Positions 1 to 8,055 are shown, counted from the first letter of the stretch. The stretch: DNA of 13,381 nt from Scatosoma sp045645245 (GCA_045645245.1 JAZRIK010000054.1:1-13381); one strand, 5' to 3'. Notes: generated by a model not told the origin, from the sequence alone. A program made the numbers and translations.

Positions 1-216
1 TTCCATACTCGTCCGCAAAGCACGTAAAACGTCTTTTTCGCGCGAGCTTTTGATGGTGAACGTGTTTCGCCAACGCTCGCAAAATCCGTTCGTCGCCACG
101 TCTTGATGGAGTATGCTACAACTGCCTTTCTCCATTTTATAAAAACAACAAATTCCTCGATGATAATACTGTCCAAAGTTTCCACAATTTTCACAACTTT
201 TTTTTGCTTTTGCCAT
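1..216 (-). CDS. Partial Cys-rich small protein, function unknown
   Basis: This reading frame starts at ATG 216-214 on the minus strand and stays open for 72 codons to the window edge, so the C-terminus is missing. A good ribosome binding site (GGAG) lies 8 bases upstream of the start. The protein begins MAKAKKSCENCGNFGQYYHR and has a CxxC pair near residues 8-11, a CC pair near 23-24, a further Cys at 33 and a CERW motif near 46-49, followed by a basic stretch. This spacing suggests a small metal-binding (zinc-ribbon-like) domain, but I do not recognise the family and assign no function. It is separated from the upstream minus-strand transporter gene by a strong terminator at 326-357, so it is probably transcribed on its own; the A/T-rich gap 217-325 contains no clear -35/-10 pair that I can defend. 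Confidence 0.7.
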   Translation of the reverse strand, partial: MAKAKKSCENCGNFGQYYHRGICCFYKMEKGSCSILHQDVATNGFCERWRNTFTIKSSREKDVLRALRTSME

Positions 217-325
217 GATAAATACTCCTTATAGAAAATAGATTTATTTTATGTTATCATAAGAAAAACAAAAAATCAGCAGTATTACCTAACAGGTTAA
301 AAAATTGAGTAAAATATGTTAAATG

Positions 326-357
326 AAAAAACGGACTGTGTAAAACAGTCCGTTTTT
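326..357 (-). terminator. Bidirectional rho-independent terminator after the UMF1 transporter gene
   Basis: A perfect inverted repeat of about 12 base pairs (AAAACGGACTG paired with CAGTCCGTTTT) encloses a 7-base loop. It is flanked by A residues on the left and T residues on the right, so it can terminate in both directions. It lies 17 bases past the stop codon of the minus-strand transporter gene, which is the transcript it most likely ends. Confidence 0.9.
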
Positions 358-373
358 GTTTGGGGTATTCGAT

Positions 374-1732
374 TTAGAACGTTTCTTGCGTGGTTTTTTC
401 TTGCGCAGAACAATCGCATTCGGTGTTTGTATCGCAGGGGATTTTCATCGCAACAAGGAAGAAAATTAAGCCGACAACAAAAAGTATGGGAAGGGGAAGA
501 AGACTGATATTAAATCCGTTGGATTCGGACAAGGGGAAGAAAAGACCCAAAAGACTTGTCAAACCCAAACCCACAATTGCCGCGCTCTTGCCGAAAATAT
601 CGTAAATTCCGAAGAATTCACCTGTTTTATCCGCAGGAATCAGCTTGGTGAAATAGGAACGGGACATTGCTTGAATGCCGCCTTGGAACATACCAACCGA
701 AACAACGAGAATCCAACATTGCCACTCTTGCGCAAGGAACAGCGTAAACACGCCGATAGCGGTGTACGCAACAATCGCAACGAGAAGGAGCTTTTCGCAA
801 GCGATTTTAGACGAAAGTTTCCCGAAAATCAATGCACAAGGGAACGCAACGAATTGCGTGACGAAGAGCATAATAACGAGCTTCACGTCGTCAAAGCCCA
901 ATCCCGTGCCGAGTGCGGTTGCCATTTTGATAATGGTATGTACGCCGTCGATATAGAAGAAGAATGCCACCAAGAACAGAAGAGCTTTCTTGTTTTTCTT
1001 AAATTCACTAAAAATCAAACCAAGGCGCTTAAACGTTTCCTTAACCGGATTTGCGGGACGGGGCATAAAGTTGTGTTGTTCGTAATTTTTCAAAAGCGGA
1101 AGGGTAAAGAACAACCACCAAGCTGCCGTAATTAAGCATCCAATGGTAAACGCGTATCCTTCAAACCATTCAAGACCGGGAACCATCGTGCCGAGCACGT
1201 AAGCAATTAAGCAAAACGCGAAGGGGATACAGCTGCAAATATACCCCCAAGCATAACCGTTTGCGGAAACGTTATGCATTCTATCGTCCGTGGTAATATC
1301 GTTGAGCATCGAATCGTAAAATACGTTTGCCGATGCAAAACCTACTTCCGCAAGAATATATACGATTAAAAACAAGATGCCGGCGATAGCGAATTGGGAA
1401 ATAAAAGAGAACAAAGACAGCGCACCGCAGCTACAAATACCGATGAGTGCGAACGTCAAGAATACACTCTTCTTTTTACTAAAATCGGCGTAGGTGCCCA
1501 AAATCGGGCAAAGGATAACGGCGATAATCGTGACGATAACGTTCGTAAAGCCCCAAACGGACATAAGGTTTTCCGAGGGGGATAAGAACTTAAAGTAGAG
1601 AAACAAAAGCGCGGTTGCAAGCATAACGTACGCCGAGTTTGCCACGTCGTACAAAATCCAGCTTTTCTCTTTTACCGTAAATTTCGGCGATTTTTTCACT
1701 TCGCCTTGCAAGTTGTTCGTTTCATTACTCAT
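374..1732 (-). CDS. MFS transporter of the UMF1/Atg22-like family
   Basis: The 452-residue product is a polytopic membrane protein with about 12 hydrophobic segments. The N-terminal motif SWILYDVANSAY (about residues 24-35) and the segment FYDSMLNDI...NVSANGYAWGYICS (about residues 138-167) are characteristic of UMF1-type major facilitator proteins, related to the Atg22 vacuolar effluxers. The basic loop DFSKKKS after the second or third helix fits the MFS loop 2-3 position. The substrate of bacterial members is generally not known, so only export or uptake of a small solute can be inferred. The C-terminal tail is hydrophilic and contains a CDC motif. The start codon overlaps the stop of the upstream phospholipase C-like gene as ATGA, with GGAGAG upstream, so the two are translationally coupled and probably cotranscribed. 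Confidence 0.88.
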   Translation of the reverse strand: MSNETNNLQGEVKKSPKFTVKEKSWILYDVANSAYVMLATALLFLYFKFLSPSENLMSVWGFTNVIVTIIAVILCPILGTYADFSKKKSVFLTFALIGICSCGALSLFSFISQFAIAGILFLIVYILAEVGFASANVFYDSMLNDITTDDRMHNVSANGYAWGYICSCIPFAFCLIAYVLGTMVPGLEWFEGYAFTIGCLITAAWWLFFTLPLLKNYEQHNFMPRPANPVKETFKRLGLIFSEFKKNKKALLFLVAFFFYIDGVHTIIKMATALGTGLGFDDVKLVIMLFVTQFVAFPCALIFGKLSSKIACEKLLLVAIVAYTAIGVFTLFLAQEWQCWILVVSVGMFQGGIQAMSRSYFTKLIPADKTGEFFGIYDIFGKSAAIVGLGLTSLLGLFFPLSESNGFNISLLPLPILFVVGLIFFLVAMKIPCDTNTECDCSAQEKTTQETF

Positions 1733-2553
1733 AATAAACGCTCTCCTTCATAATTTTTATCAAATTGTATATAAACTTCGCTGTTTACAGCGTTGTTTTC
1801 GATGGAATTAAAATACGCGCACACCGTTTCCGCCGCAGGTGCAACCGCATTTTTTAAGTTTTCGTGCAAGATAGGGTTTAATTCGTCGCAGGCAGGGTCG
1901 TTTGCAAAGTGCAAAAACATATTTTCAAACTTGGTGGCGTTGAGCTTGTCCAAAACTACCTTTGCCAGCGCGTGAAAGAGCTTGTACGGGCAGGAAAACA
2001 TTCCGTTTATCTTTTTCATTGTAGAAATTGCGCGTTTAATTTGCTTTTTTTCCACTTCCAAAACGTAAGCAATGGCGCAGACGTCGTCTTTGCGGGTTTT
2101 TAAGTGCTTCGCGGCGTTTTTATGTACTTTTTCGCCCATTTGGCGTTTGAGATATTTGTCAAATTCCGATTCGATTAAGCCGTGCGACACGCCCGTATCT
2201 TCTAATTTATAAACGTTTGGATGACAAGCGGTATCGAGCATATAATGGCAAATGCAACCTGCTACGTACGCGCCGACTGCCGTTTTTGCGGGCGGGGTTT
2301 GGGTGTTTTGCGCGGTTTTATCAATTTTCTTCGCGCAAGCTTCAAAAAACGTTTTTGCTTTGCGAAGATGTAAATCCATACCTTTGGTTTTAACGTCGTT
2401 TTTAGAAAGCGGCTTGTAATAAAACAAGAGATCGGGGCTTTCCGTACCCAAAATAAACGCATTATGATGCGAGATAATTGCGTCATATAGCGGCGACGGA
2501 AGCGCGGCTAACACCGTTTCGCCAAAGAACTTATGTGCGTAAAATGCGGGCAT
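1729..2553 (-). CDS. Zinc-dependent phospholipase C-like protein
   Basis: The 274-residue protein matches the clostridial zinc-dependent phospholipase C/S1-P1 nuclease-like family. It starts MPAFYAHKFFG (His7), has the GTESPD motif at residues 36-41, and a central YVAGCICHYMLDTACHP motif at residues 96-112 containing His103, Asp107 and His111, followed by His124 and Glu128/Glu130. These His, Asp and Glu residues are the expected zinc ligands. No signal peptide is present, unlike secreted phospholipase C toxins, so it is probably cytoplasmic and its substrate is unknown. The start is supported by AAGGAG 6 bases upstream and by a promoter just before it. The stop codon overlaps the start of the UMF1 transporter gene (ATGA), which makes a two-gene operon. 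Whether it really cleaves phospholipids cannot be told from sequence. Confidence 0.82.
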   Translation of the reverse strand: MPAFYAHKFFGETVLAALPSPLYDAIISHHNAFILGTESPDLLFYYKPLSKNDVKTKGMDLHLRKAKTFFEACAKKIDKTAQNTQTPPAKTAVGAYVAGCICHYMLDTACHPNVYKLEDTGVSHGLIESEFDKYLKRQMGEKVHKNAAKHLKTRKDDVCAIAYVLEVEKKQIKRAISTMKKINGMFSCPYKLFHALAKVVLDKLNATKFENMFLHFANDPACDELNPILHENLKNAVAPAAETVCAYFNSIENNAVNSEVYIQFDKNYEGERLL

Positions 2554-2574
2554 AAAAAACTCCTTATTATATTT

Positions 2575-2603
2575 ATTATATCATACATTTGTTAAAAAAG
2601 AAA
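2575..2603 (-). promoter_or_regulatory. Extended -10 promoter for the phospholipase C-like/UMF1 operon
   Basis: Read on the minus strand, TGATATAAT (2583-2575) is an extended -10 element with a perfect TATAAT. A weak -35 (TTTCTT, 2603-2598) sits 17 bases upstream. It ends about 20 bases before the start codon at 2553. The weak -35 is compensated by the TG extension. Confidence 0.55.
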
Positions 2604-2657
2604 GCGTTTGACGAAAAAAATGCAAAAAGAATGAAAACCGACTTTTTGACGAATACT

Positions 2658-2738
2658 ATGGATAAAAAAGCAGGTGAAAAAGTAAACGAAGGGGGCAGGT
2701 ATGCGACGAATGCGAAAATCGGGGCGAAAATATGCTAA
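2658..2738 (+). CDS. Small ORF carrying the GGRY repeat peptide (26 aa)
   Basis: An ATG at 2658 opens a 26-codon frame that stops at 2736-2738. Its middle reads KVNEGGRYATNAK, the same peptide that the dispersed 31-base repeat encodes inside IspE and SipL. It overlaps the start of the next gene (ATG 2732) by 7 bases, an arrangement compatible with translational coupling. Against it being a real gene: there is no convincing Shine-Dalgarno sequence, it is very short, and no family is recognised. It could be a genuine short protein, a leader peptide for the downstream gene, or a chance frame around a repeat copy. Confidence 0.3.
   Translation: MDKKAGEKVNEGGRYATNAKIGAKIC
2682..2712 (+). repeat. 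Dispersed in-frame 31-base repeat, copy A (VNEGGRYATN)
   Basis: This copy matches the copy in ispE (11290-11320) at 29 of 31 positions, including 21 identical bases at the left end (core AACGAAGGGGGCAGGTAT); the two differences are adjacent and change Leu to Ala. It lies in the gap before the gene at 2732, within the 26-codon small ORF, in the same peptide frame as the other copies. Confidence 0.85.
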
Positions 2739-3088
2739 ATAGACGGGAAAATGAAGTGATGCGCGCGGTATATTTGCTTTGCAGAGAAAAAGGGATTTGC
2801 CTGATTTCCCCCACCGAGCTTTTAGCCCTTTTGCCTGCTAAAAAGAAGTATGACGAAACGCAGCTGGAAAATATTTTATCCGCTTTGGCGCTGGATAATT
2901 ATTTTGAGTTGCTCTCGTCCGAGCGTAAGGGTGAAAAAATGTACGTCATTTCCCTGCGTGCGGACGGATTTGCATTCGAGCGGTGCTCACTCCAACAGCG
3001 GCGCAGCGCGGCGTTAAAGCTGTCTTGGGCGGTGGCGTCGGCGATTATCGCGTTTTTGGTGGGCGTACTCTTAAAAAGGATATTTTAA
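2732..3088 (+). CDS. Small winged-helix-like protein with C-terminal membrane anchor, unknown function
   Basis: The 118-residue product begins MLNRRENEVMRAVYLLCREK. Residues about 1-80 alternate predicted helices and a short hairpin (KGEKMYVISL) in the way a small winged-helix domain does; a hydrophobic segment at about 94-115 is a single C-terminal transmembrane helix ending in basic residues. I read it as a tail-anchored protein with a cytoplasmic wHTH-like domain, which is inference from pattern, not a named family. A weak purine-rich site (GGGGCG) lies 5 bases before the start, and the preceding small ORF overlaps it. Uracil-free T-runs or a hairpin before uvrB are absent, but uvrB has its own promoter, so this gene is at most loosely linked to the repair genes. 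The product looks like a conserved hypothetical protein of gut Clostridia. Confidence 0.75.
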   Translation: MLNRRENEVMRAVYLLCREKGICLISPTELLALLPAKKKYDETQLENILSALALDNYFELLSSERKGEKMYVISLRADGFAFERCSLQQRRSAALKLSWAVASAIIAFLVGVLLKRIF

Positions 3089-3110
3089 GTGAAAAATTTT
3101 GTGTAATCCG

Positions 3111-3139
3111 TTTACTTTTTATCCGATATGTGTTATAAT
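3111..3139 (+). promoter_or_regulatory. Extended -10 sigma-A promoter for uvrB-uvrA
   Basis: A -35 element TTTACT (3111-3116), a 17-base spacer and a perfect TATAAT (3134-3139) preceded by TG at 3131-3132 make a good vegetative promoter. The predicted transcription start, near 3146, lies downstream of the in-frame ATG at 3128 and upstream of the ATG at 3170, which decides the uvrB start. Confidence 0.8.
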
Positions 3140-3151
3140 AAACATATGTTT
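3140..3151 (+). promoter_or_regulatory. Candidate LexA (SOS) operator of uvrB
   Basis: A perfect 12-base palindrome AAACATATGTTT abuts the -10 element and covers the predicted transcription start. It differs from the Gram-positive LexA/DinR core GAAC-N4-GTTC only at the outermost bases of each arm (A and T in place of G and C). Position and target gene both fit SOS repression of excision repair. Confidence 0.55.
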
Positions 3152-3169
3152 GTGAATAAGGGAAAGAGT

Positions 3170-5131
3170 ATGGATTTTAAGCTGCATTCTGCCTACGCGC
3201 CCACAGGGGATCAGCCGCAGGCGATTGAAAAATTAACCGAAGGGGTTTTGGACGGCGTGCGCGCGCAGGTTTTGGTGGGCGTGACGGGGAGCGGGAAAAC
3301 GTTTACGATGGCGAACGTCATCAAAAACGTCAATCGCCCCACGCTCGTTATTGCTCATAATAAAACGCTCGCTGCACAGCTTTGCAACGAGTTTAGAGAG
3401 TTTTTCCCTGAAAACAGAGTGGAATATTTTGTTTCCTATTACGATTATTATCAGCCGGAAAGCTATATTCCTACCACGGATACGTATATCGAAAAAGACC
3501 TGTCGATGAACGACGAAATCGATAAGCTGCGCAACAGCGCGACCGGCTCTTTGATGGAGCGCAAGGACGTGATCGTGGTGGCGTCCGTTTCGTGTATTTA
3601 CGGGCTGGGCGCGCCCGAAGAATATTTCCGCTTGTCCTTATCCTTGCGCCCTGGTATGGAATGGGAGCGCAACGATTTGATGCGTAAGCTGATTGAATTG
3701 CAATATGCGCGCAACGATATCGATTTTAAGCGTTCGACCTTCCGCGTGCGCGGGGACGCACTCGAAATTTTTCCTGCGTCGAACAGCGAAGTGGCGATTC
3801 GGTTGGAGTTTTTCGGGGATGAGATAGAAAAAATTTATGAAGTGGAAGCGTTGACGGGGGACAAGCGCAACGAGCTTTCGCACGTCGCTATTTTTCCTGC
3901 CAGTCAGTATGCGGTTGGCACGGAAAAGCTGCATAGCGCGCTTGCGATGATTGAGCGCGACCTGCAAGGGGAAGTGCGTGCGTTTGAAGAAGCGGGCAGA
4001 ATTTTGGAAGCGCAACGGCTTAAACAACGCACCGAGCACGATTTGGAAATGATGCGCGAAATCGGGTATTGCAGCGGTATTGAAAATTACAGCCGATATT
4101 TTGACGGGCGCAAACCGGGCGAGCCGTCGTTTACGCTGCTCGATTATTTCCCTGCGGGTGAGTTTTTGGTATTCATCGACGAAAGTCATATGACCATTCC
4201 GCAAATCCGCGCGATGTATCACGGCGATTTATCGCGTAAGAAAAATTTGGTGGAATACGGGTTTCGAATGAACGCCGCGTACGATAACCGTCCGCTCACT
4301 TTCCCTGAATTTGACGCGCGCGTACCGCAGGTGGTATTCGTGTCCGCAACGCCTGCGCCGTATGAACTTGAGCAGGCGGGGCAAACGGTGGAACAGCTGA
4401 TTCGACCGACCGGCTTACTCGACCCGAAAATTACCGTCAAGCCCACGCGCGGACAAATCGACGATTTGCTGTCCGAGATTAGAAATACGGTCAACGACGG
4501 GGGCAGGGTTTTGATTACTACGCTCACCAAGAAGATGGCGGAAGAGCTGACCGATTATTTGAAGGAGCACGCCGTTAAGGTCAAATATATGCACAGCGAC
4601 ATTGATACGCTCGAACGCATCGACATAGTGAATGGGTTGCGGCTGGGTGAGTTTGACGTGCTGTGCGGAATCAATTTGCTTCGCGAAGGGCTGGATTTGC
4701 CCGAAGTGAAGCTGGTGGCGATTTTGGACGCGGATAAGGAAGGATTTTTACGCAGCGATACTTCGCTCATCCAAACCATCGGGCGTGCGGCGCGAAACAG
4801 CGAAGGGCGCGTGATTATGTATGCGGACGTGATGACGGATAGTATGAAGCGCGCCATCGGCGAAACGGAGCGCAGGCGAAGCGTGCAGGACGCGTATAAT
4901 AAGGAACACGGTATTATCCCTAAAACGATTATAAAGGACGTAAAATCCACGCTAAATATCACTAAAAAGCATACGGGCGACGATATTAAAATGCAGGATA
5001 TTCCCGACGAAATTGAAAAATTGAAGGCGCTGATGAAGGTGGCGAGCGGACAGCTCGATTTTGAACGCGCGATTGAAATTCGGGATAAAATTGCCCAGCT
5101 CAAAGCCAAGCTTCGAAAGGCACAAAAATAA
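3170..5131 (+). CDS. uvrB: UvrABC excinuclease subunit B
   Basis: UvrB is the DNA-damage verification helicase-like ATPase of nucleotide excision repair; it is loaded onto lesions by UvrA and then recruits UvrC. From the ATG at 3170 the product has 653 residues, the usual length. Visible landmarks in order are Walker A GVTGSGKT (37-44), the beta-hairpin region YYDYYQPESYIP that clamps DNA, the helicase motif II DESH (337-340), motifs V/VI with LLREGLDLPEV and QTIGRAARN, and the C-terminal UVR domain (about 612-650) that contacts UvrC. The longer start at 3128 is rejected because the promoter places the transcript start after it and GGGAAAG precedes ATG 3170. uvrA follows after 50 bases without a terminator, so the two form an operon. 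Residues 441-446 (VNDGGR) fall where other UvrBs have N-E-R before VLVTTLTK, without a length change. Confidence 0.97.
   Translation: MDFKLHSAYAPTGDQPQAIEKLTEGVLDGVRAQVLVGVTGSGKTFTMANVIKNVNRPTLVIAHNKTLAAQLCNEFREFFPENRVEYFVSYYDYYQPESYIPTTDTYIEKDLSMNDEIDKLRNSATGSLMERKDVIVVASVSCIYGLGAPEEYFRLSLSLRPGMEWERNDLMRKLIELQYARNDIDFKRSTFRVRGDALEIFPASNSEVAIRLEFFGDEIEKIYEVEALTGDKRNELSHVAIFPASQYAVGTEKLHSALAMIERDLQGEVRAFEEAGRILEAQRLKQRTEHDLEMMREIGYCSGIENYSRYFDGRKPGEPSFTLLDYFPAGEFLVFIDESHMTIPQIRAMYHGDLSRKKNLVEYGFRMNAAYDNRPLTFPEFDARVPQVVFVSATPAPYELEQAGQTVEQLIRPTGLLDPKITVKPTRGQIDDLLSEIRNTVNDGGRVLITTLTKKMAEELTDYLKEHAVKVKYMHSDIDTLERIDIVNGLRLGEFDVLCGINLLREGLDLPEVKLVAILDADKEGFLRSDTSLIQTIGRAARNSEGRVIMYADVMTDSMKRAIGETERRRSVQDAYNKEHGIIPKTIIKDVKSTLNITKKHTGDDIKMQDIPDEIEKLKALMKVASGQLDFERAIEIRDKIAQLKAKLRKAQK
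4490..4520 (+). repeat. Weak look-alike of the 31-base in-frame repeat, in uvrB (copy D)
   Basis: The left 18 bases match the ispE copy with two differences (shared core ACGGGGGCAGG-like) and encode VNDGGR in the same frame, but the right part diverges; overall 23 of 31 positions agree. The segment aligns without a gap to the UvrB family, so it could be a decayed copy, a conversion product, or chance convergence. Confidence 0.3.
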
Positions 5132-5181
5132 GTAAAAAAGTAAAAAACACCCACCCAGGTACGAGATGAAAAGGTAAAGCT

Positions 5182-8004
5182 ATGCAAGAAAACATTGTTA
5201 TAAAGGGCGCGAAAGAAAACAACTTAAAAAACATCGACGTCACCATTCCCCGCAATAAGCTCACCGTTTTGACGGGGCTTTCGGGGAGCGGGAAATCTAC
5301 CCTTGCGTTCGATACGATTTTTGCGGAAGGGCAAAGACGGTACGTGGAAAGCTTATCTTCGTACGCCCGTCAATTTTTAGGACAAATGGAAAAACCGGAC
5401 GTGGAAAGCATTGACGGACTTTCCCCCGCCATTTCTATCGACCAAAAAACCACTTCGCGCAACCCACGTTCGACGGTCGGCACGGTGACGGAGGTTTACG
5501 ATTATTTCCGTTTGCTTTTCGCGCGTATCGGCATTCCCCATTGTCCCAAGTGCGGTAAAGCCATTCGCCGTCAAACGGTAGATGAAATTTGCGACCGCGT
5601 GATGGCAATGGACGAAGGAAGTAAAATTCTCGTCAACGCGCCCGTTGTGCGCGGTAGGAAAGGGGAATACCACAAAGAGCTTGCGGCGTATAAAAAGAGC
5701 GGTTTTGGTCGCGTAAAAATCGACGGCAGTATTTATGACTTGCAGGAAGAGATTAAGCTGGATAAAAACATTAAGCATAATATTTCGGTGGTGGTGGATC
5801 GCTTGGTCGTCAAACCCACCATTCAAAAACGCTTGACGGATAGCTTGGAAACGGCGCTCAAGCTTGCCGACGGGTTAGTAGTAATCGATTGCGACGGCAA
5901 CGAAGAGCTGTATTCGGTTAACTACGCTTGTCCCGATTGCGGAATTTCACTGGAAGAAATTGAGCCGAGAATGTTCTCGTTTAACACCGTTTACGGCGCG
6001 TGTCCGACTTGTTCGGGCTTGGGCTTTAAGCAGTTTGTCGATCCTGATTTGATTTGTCCTGATAAAGAAAAGACCTTGCGCGAAGGCGCGATGAAGGTGA
6101 CGGGTTGGAGCTTGGGGTCGAACTCAATGTCGCTGATGGAGCTTTCCGCGCTCGCCAAGGCGTATCATTTTTCCTTGGACGTACCTGTAAAGGATTTACC
6201 CAAAGAAGTATATGATATTTTAATGTACGGCAGCGACGAGCGTGTGGATATGCACTATCAAACGCGTTCCTTTTCGGGGAGCTTTTCCAAAACCTGGGAA
6301 GGGTACGTGAATAATTTGCAGCGCAGGTACGCCACTTCGACTTCGGACGGCGTGAAGATGGAAATTCAGCGGTTGATGCGCAACGCGCCCTGCGATAGCT
6401 GTCACGGCAAACGCTTGAAAAAGGAATCGTTATCCGTGCTGGTGGGCGGTAAAAATATTTGGGAGCTTTGCGAGCTGTCGGTGGACGGGCTTTGCGCGTT
6501 TATGGACGAGCTCAAAACTACGCTCACGACGACGGAACACTTGATTGCGGACGCGATTATCAAAGAAATCAATAACCGCTTGGGCTTTTTACGCAACGTG
6601 GGGCTTGGGTATCTCACGCTTGCGCGGACAGCAGTCACGCTGTCGGGCGGCGAGAGCCAGCGGATTCGTTTGGCGACGCAAATCGGCAGTGCGCTGACGG
6701 GGGTGCTCTATATTTTGGACGAGCCGAGTATCGGTTTGCACCAACGCGACAATGAAAAGCTGTTGCATTCGTTAAAGGGCTTGCGCGATTTGGGAAATAC
6801 GCTGATCGTGGTGGAGCACGATGAAGATACGATGCGCGCAGCCGACCATATCGTGGATATCGGCCCAAAAGCGGGCGTACACGGCGGGGAAGTAGTGGCG
6901 CAAGGCACGCCTGAACAAGTTGCGGAAAATAGAAATTCGATTACGGGCGATTATTTGGCGGGAAGAAGAAAAATTCCCGTGCCTGCGGTGCGCAAAGCGG
7001 CTGGGAATGAGTGGCTGGAAGTGCGCGGCTGTACGCAAAATAACTTGAAAAATATCAACGTAAGCGTTCCCGTGGGGCTGATTACTGCCGTGACGGGGGT
7101 GTCGGGGAGCGGGAAATCGAGCTTGGTCAACGAAATTATTTATCCCAAGCTGTCTAACGAACTCAACGGCGCGAAGCACGCGCTTGGGAAATGCGAAAGC
7201 GTTGGTGGGATTGATTATTTCGACAAGGTAATCGATATCGATCAATCGCCGATCGGCAGAACGCCGAGAAGTAATCCTGCGCCTTATACGGGCGTATTTA
7301 ACGCGATTAGAGATTTGTTGTCGATGACGCCCGACGCGAAAGAGCGCGGGTATAAGGCGGGGCGGTTTTCATTCAACGTGTCGGGGGGCAGGTGCGAGCA
7401 TTGCTTTGGCGATGGGATTATTAAGATAGAAATGCATTTCTTGCCCGATATTTTCGTGCCGTGCGAAGTGTGCGGCGGAAAACGCTATAACCGCGAAACG
7501 CTGGAAGTAAAATATAAAGGCAAGAGCATTGCCGACGTTTTGGATATGACGATTGAAGAAGCGTGTTCGTTCTTTGAGCCGATTCCTGCAATCTATAATA
7601 AAATTAAAACGCTCAACGACGTGGGGCTTGGGTATATCAAGCTTGGTCAAAGCTCGACCACCTTGTCGGGGGGCGAAGCGCAACGTGTAAAGCTTGCCAC
7701 CGAGCTTGCCAAACGCTCGACGGGAAAAACGCTGTATATTTTGGATGAGCCGACGACGGGCTTGCACGCGTACGACGTGGATAAGCTGATTAAAATTTTG
7801 CTGAAACTGCGCGAAGGCGGAAACACCGTGCTGGTAATTGAGCATAATTTAGACGTAATCAAAACGGCAGATTATATCATCGATTTGGGGCCCGAAGGGG
7901 GCGACGGCGGCGGTACGGTTGTGTGTCAAGGTACGCCCGAAGAAGTGGCGAACGTGGAAGAAAGCTACACGGGGCAATTTTTGAAAAAAGTGCTTAAAAA
8001 TTAA
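5182..8004 (+). CDS. uvrA: UvrABC excinuclease subunit A
   Basis: UvrA is the twin ABC-ATPase that scans DNA for lesions as a dimer and loads UvrB. The 940-residue length is typical. The first nucleotide-binding half has Walker A GLSGSGKS (32-39), a zinc site with Cys121/Cys124 and Cys pairs at 250/253 and 274/277, the signature LSGGESQR (from 487) and LDEPSIGLHQRDN. The second half has Walker A GVSGSGKS (about 639-646), the third zinc module with Cys738/Cys741 and Cys761/Cys764, the signature LSGGEAQR (from 828) and LDEPTTGLHAYDV. Thus both ATPase sites and the DNA-binding zinc modules appear intact. The start has AAAAGG 7 bases upstream. It lies 50 bases after uvrB in the same operon and has no promoter of its own that I can see. 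No strong terminator follows; a weak hairpin with five T residues lies at about 8023-8042. Confidence 0.98.
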   Translation: MQENIVIKGAKENNLKNIDVTIPRNKLTVLTGLSGSGKSTLAFDTIFAEGQRRYVESLSSYARQFLGQMEKPDVESIDGLSPAISIDQKTTSRNPRSTVGTVTEVYDYFRLLFARIGIPHCPKCGKAIRRQTVDEICDRVMAMDEGSKILVNAPVVRGRKGEYHKELAAYKKSGFGRVKIDGSIYDLQEEIKLDKNIKHNISVVVDRLVVKPTIQKRLTDSLETALKLADGLVVIDCDGNEELYSVNYACPDCGISLEEIEPRMFSFNTVYGACPTCSGLGFKQFVDPDLICPDKEKTLREGAMKVTGWSLGSNSMSLMELSALAKAYHFSLDVPVKDLPKEVYDILMYGSDERVDMHYQTRSFSGSFSKTWEGYVNNLQRRYATSTSDGVKMEIQRLMRNAPCDSCHGKRLKKESLSVLVGGKNIWELCELSVDGLCAFMDELKTTLTTTEHLIADAIIKEINNRLGFLRNVGLGYLTLARTAVTLSGGESQRIRLATQIGSALTGVLYILDEPSIGLHQRDNEKLLHSLKGLRDLGNTLIVVEHDEDTMRAADHIVDIGPKAGVHGGEVVAQGTPEQVAENRNSITGDYLAGRRKIPVPAVRKAAGNEWLEVRGCTQNNLKNINVSVPVGLITAVTGVSGSGKSSLVNEIIYPKLSNELNGAKHALGKCESVGGIDYFDKVIDIDQSPIGRTPRSNPAPYTGVFNAIRDLLSMTPDAKERGYKAGRFSFNVSGGRCEHCFGDGIIKIEMHFLPDIFVPCEVCGGKRYNRETLEVKYKGKSIADVLDMTIEEACSFFEPIPAIYNKIKTLNDVGLGYIKLGQSSTTLSGGEAQRVKLATELAKRSTGKTLYILDEPTTGLHAYDVDKLIKILLKLREGGNTVLVIEHNLDVIKTADYIIDLGPEGGDGGGTVVCQGTPEEVANVEESYTGQFLKKVLKN

Positions 8005-8055
8005 ACTCAACGCATACCTGGGTGCGTGAAAATACACTTTTTCTAATAAGAATCT

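Noticed and set aside
3128..3169. Upstream start for uvrB
   Set aside because: It overlaps the -10 element and lies before the predicted transcript start; the family begins at MDFKLHSAYAPTGDQP.
7381..7400. GGGGGGCAGGTGCGAG in uvrA as another copy of the 31-base repeat
   Set aside because: It encodes the family-conserved SGGRCEHC zinc motif; similarity to the repeat is limited to the G-rich core.
5377..7862. Long minus-strand frames opposite uvrA (and similar ones opposite uvrB, sipL and ispE)
   Set aside because: They are shadows caused by codon bias of the real genes, lack ribosome binding sites and show no family motifs.
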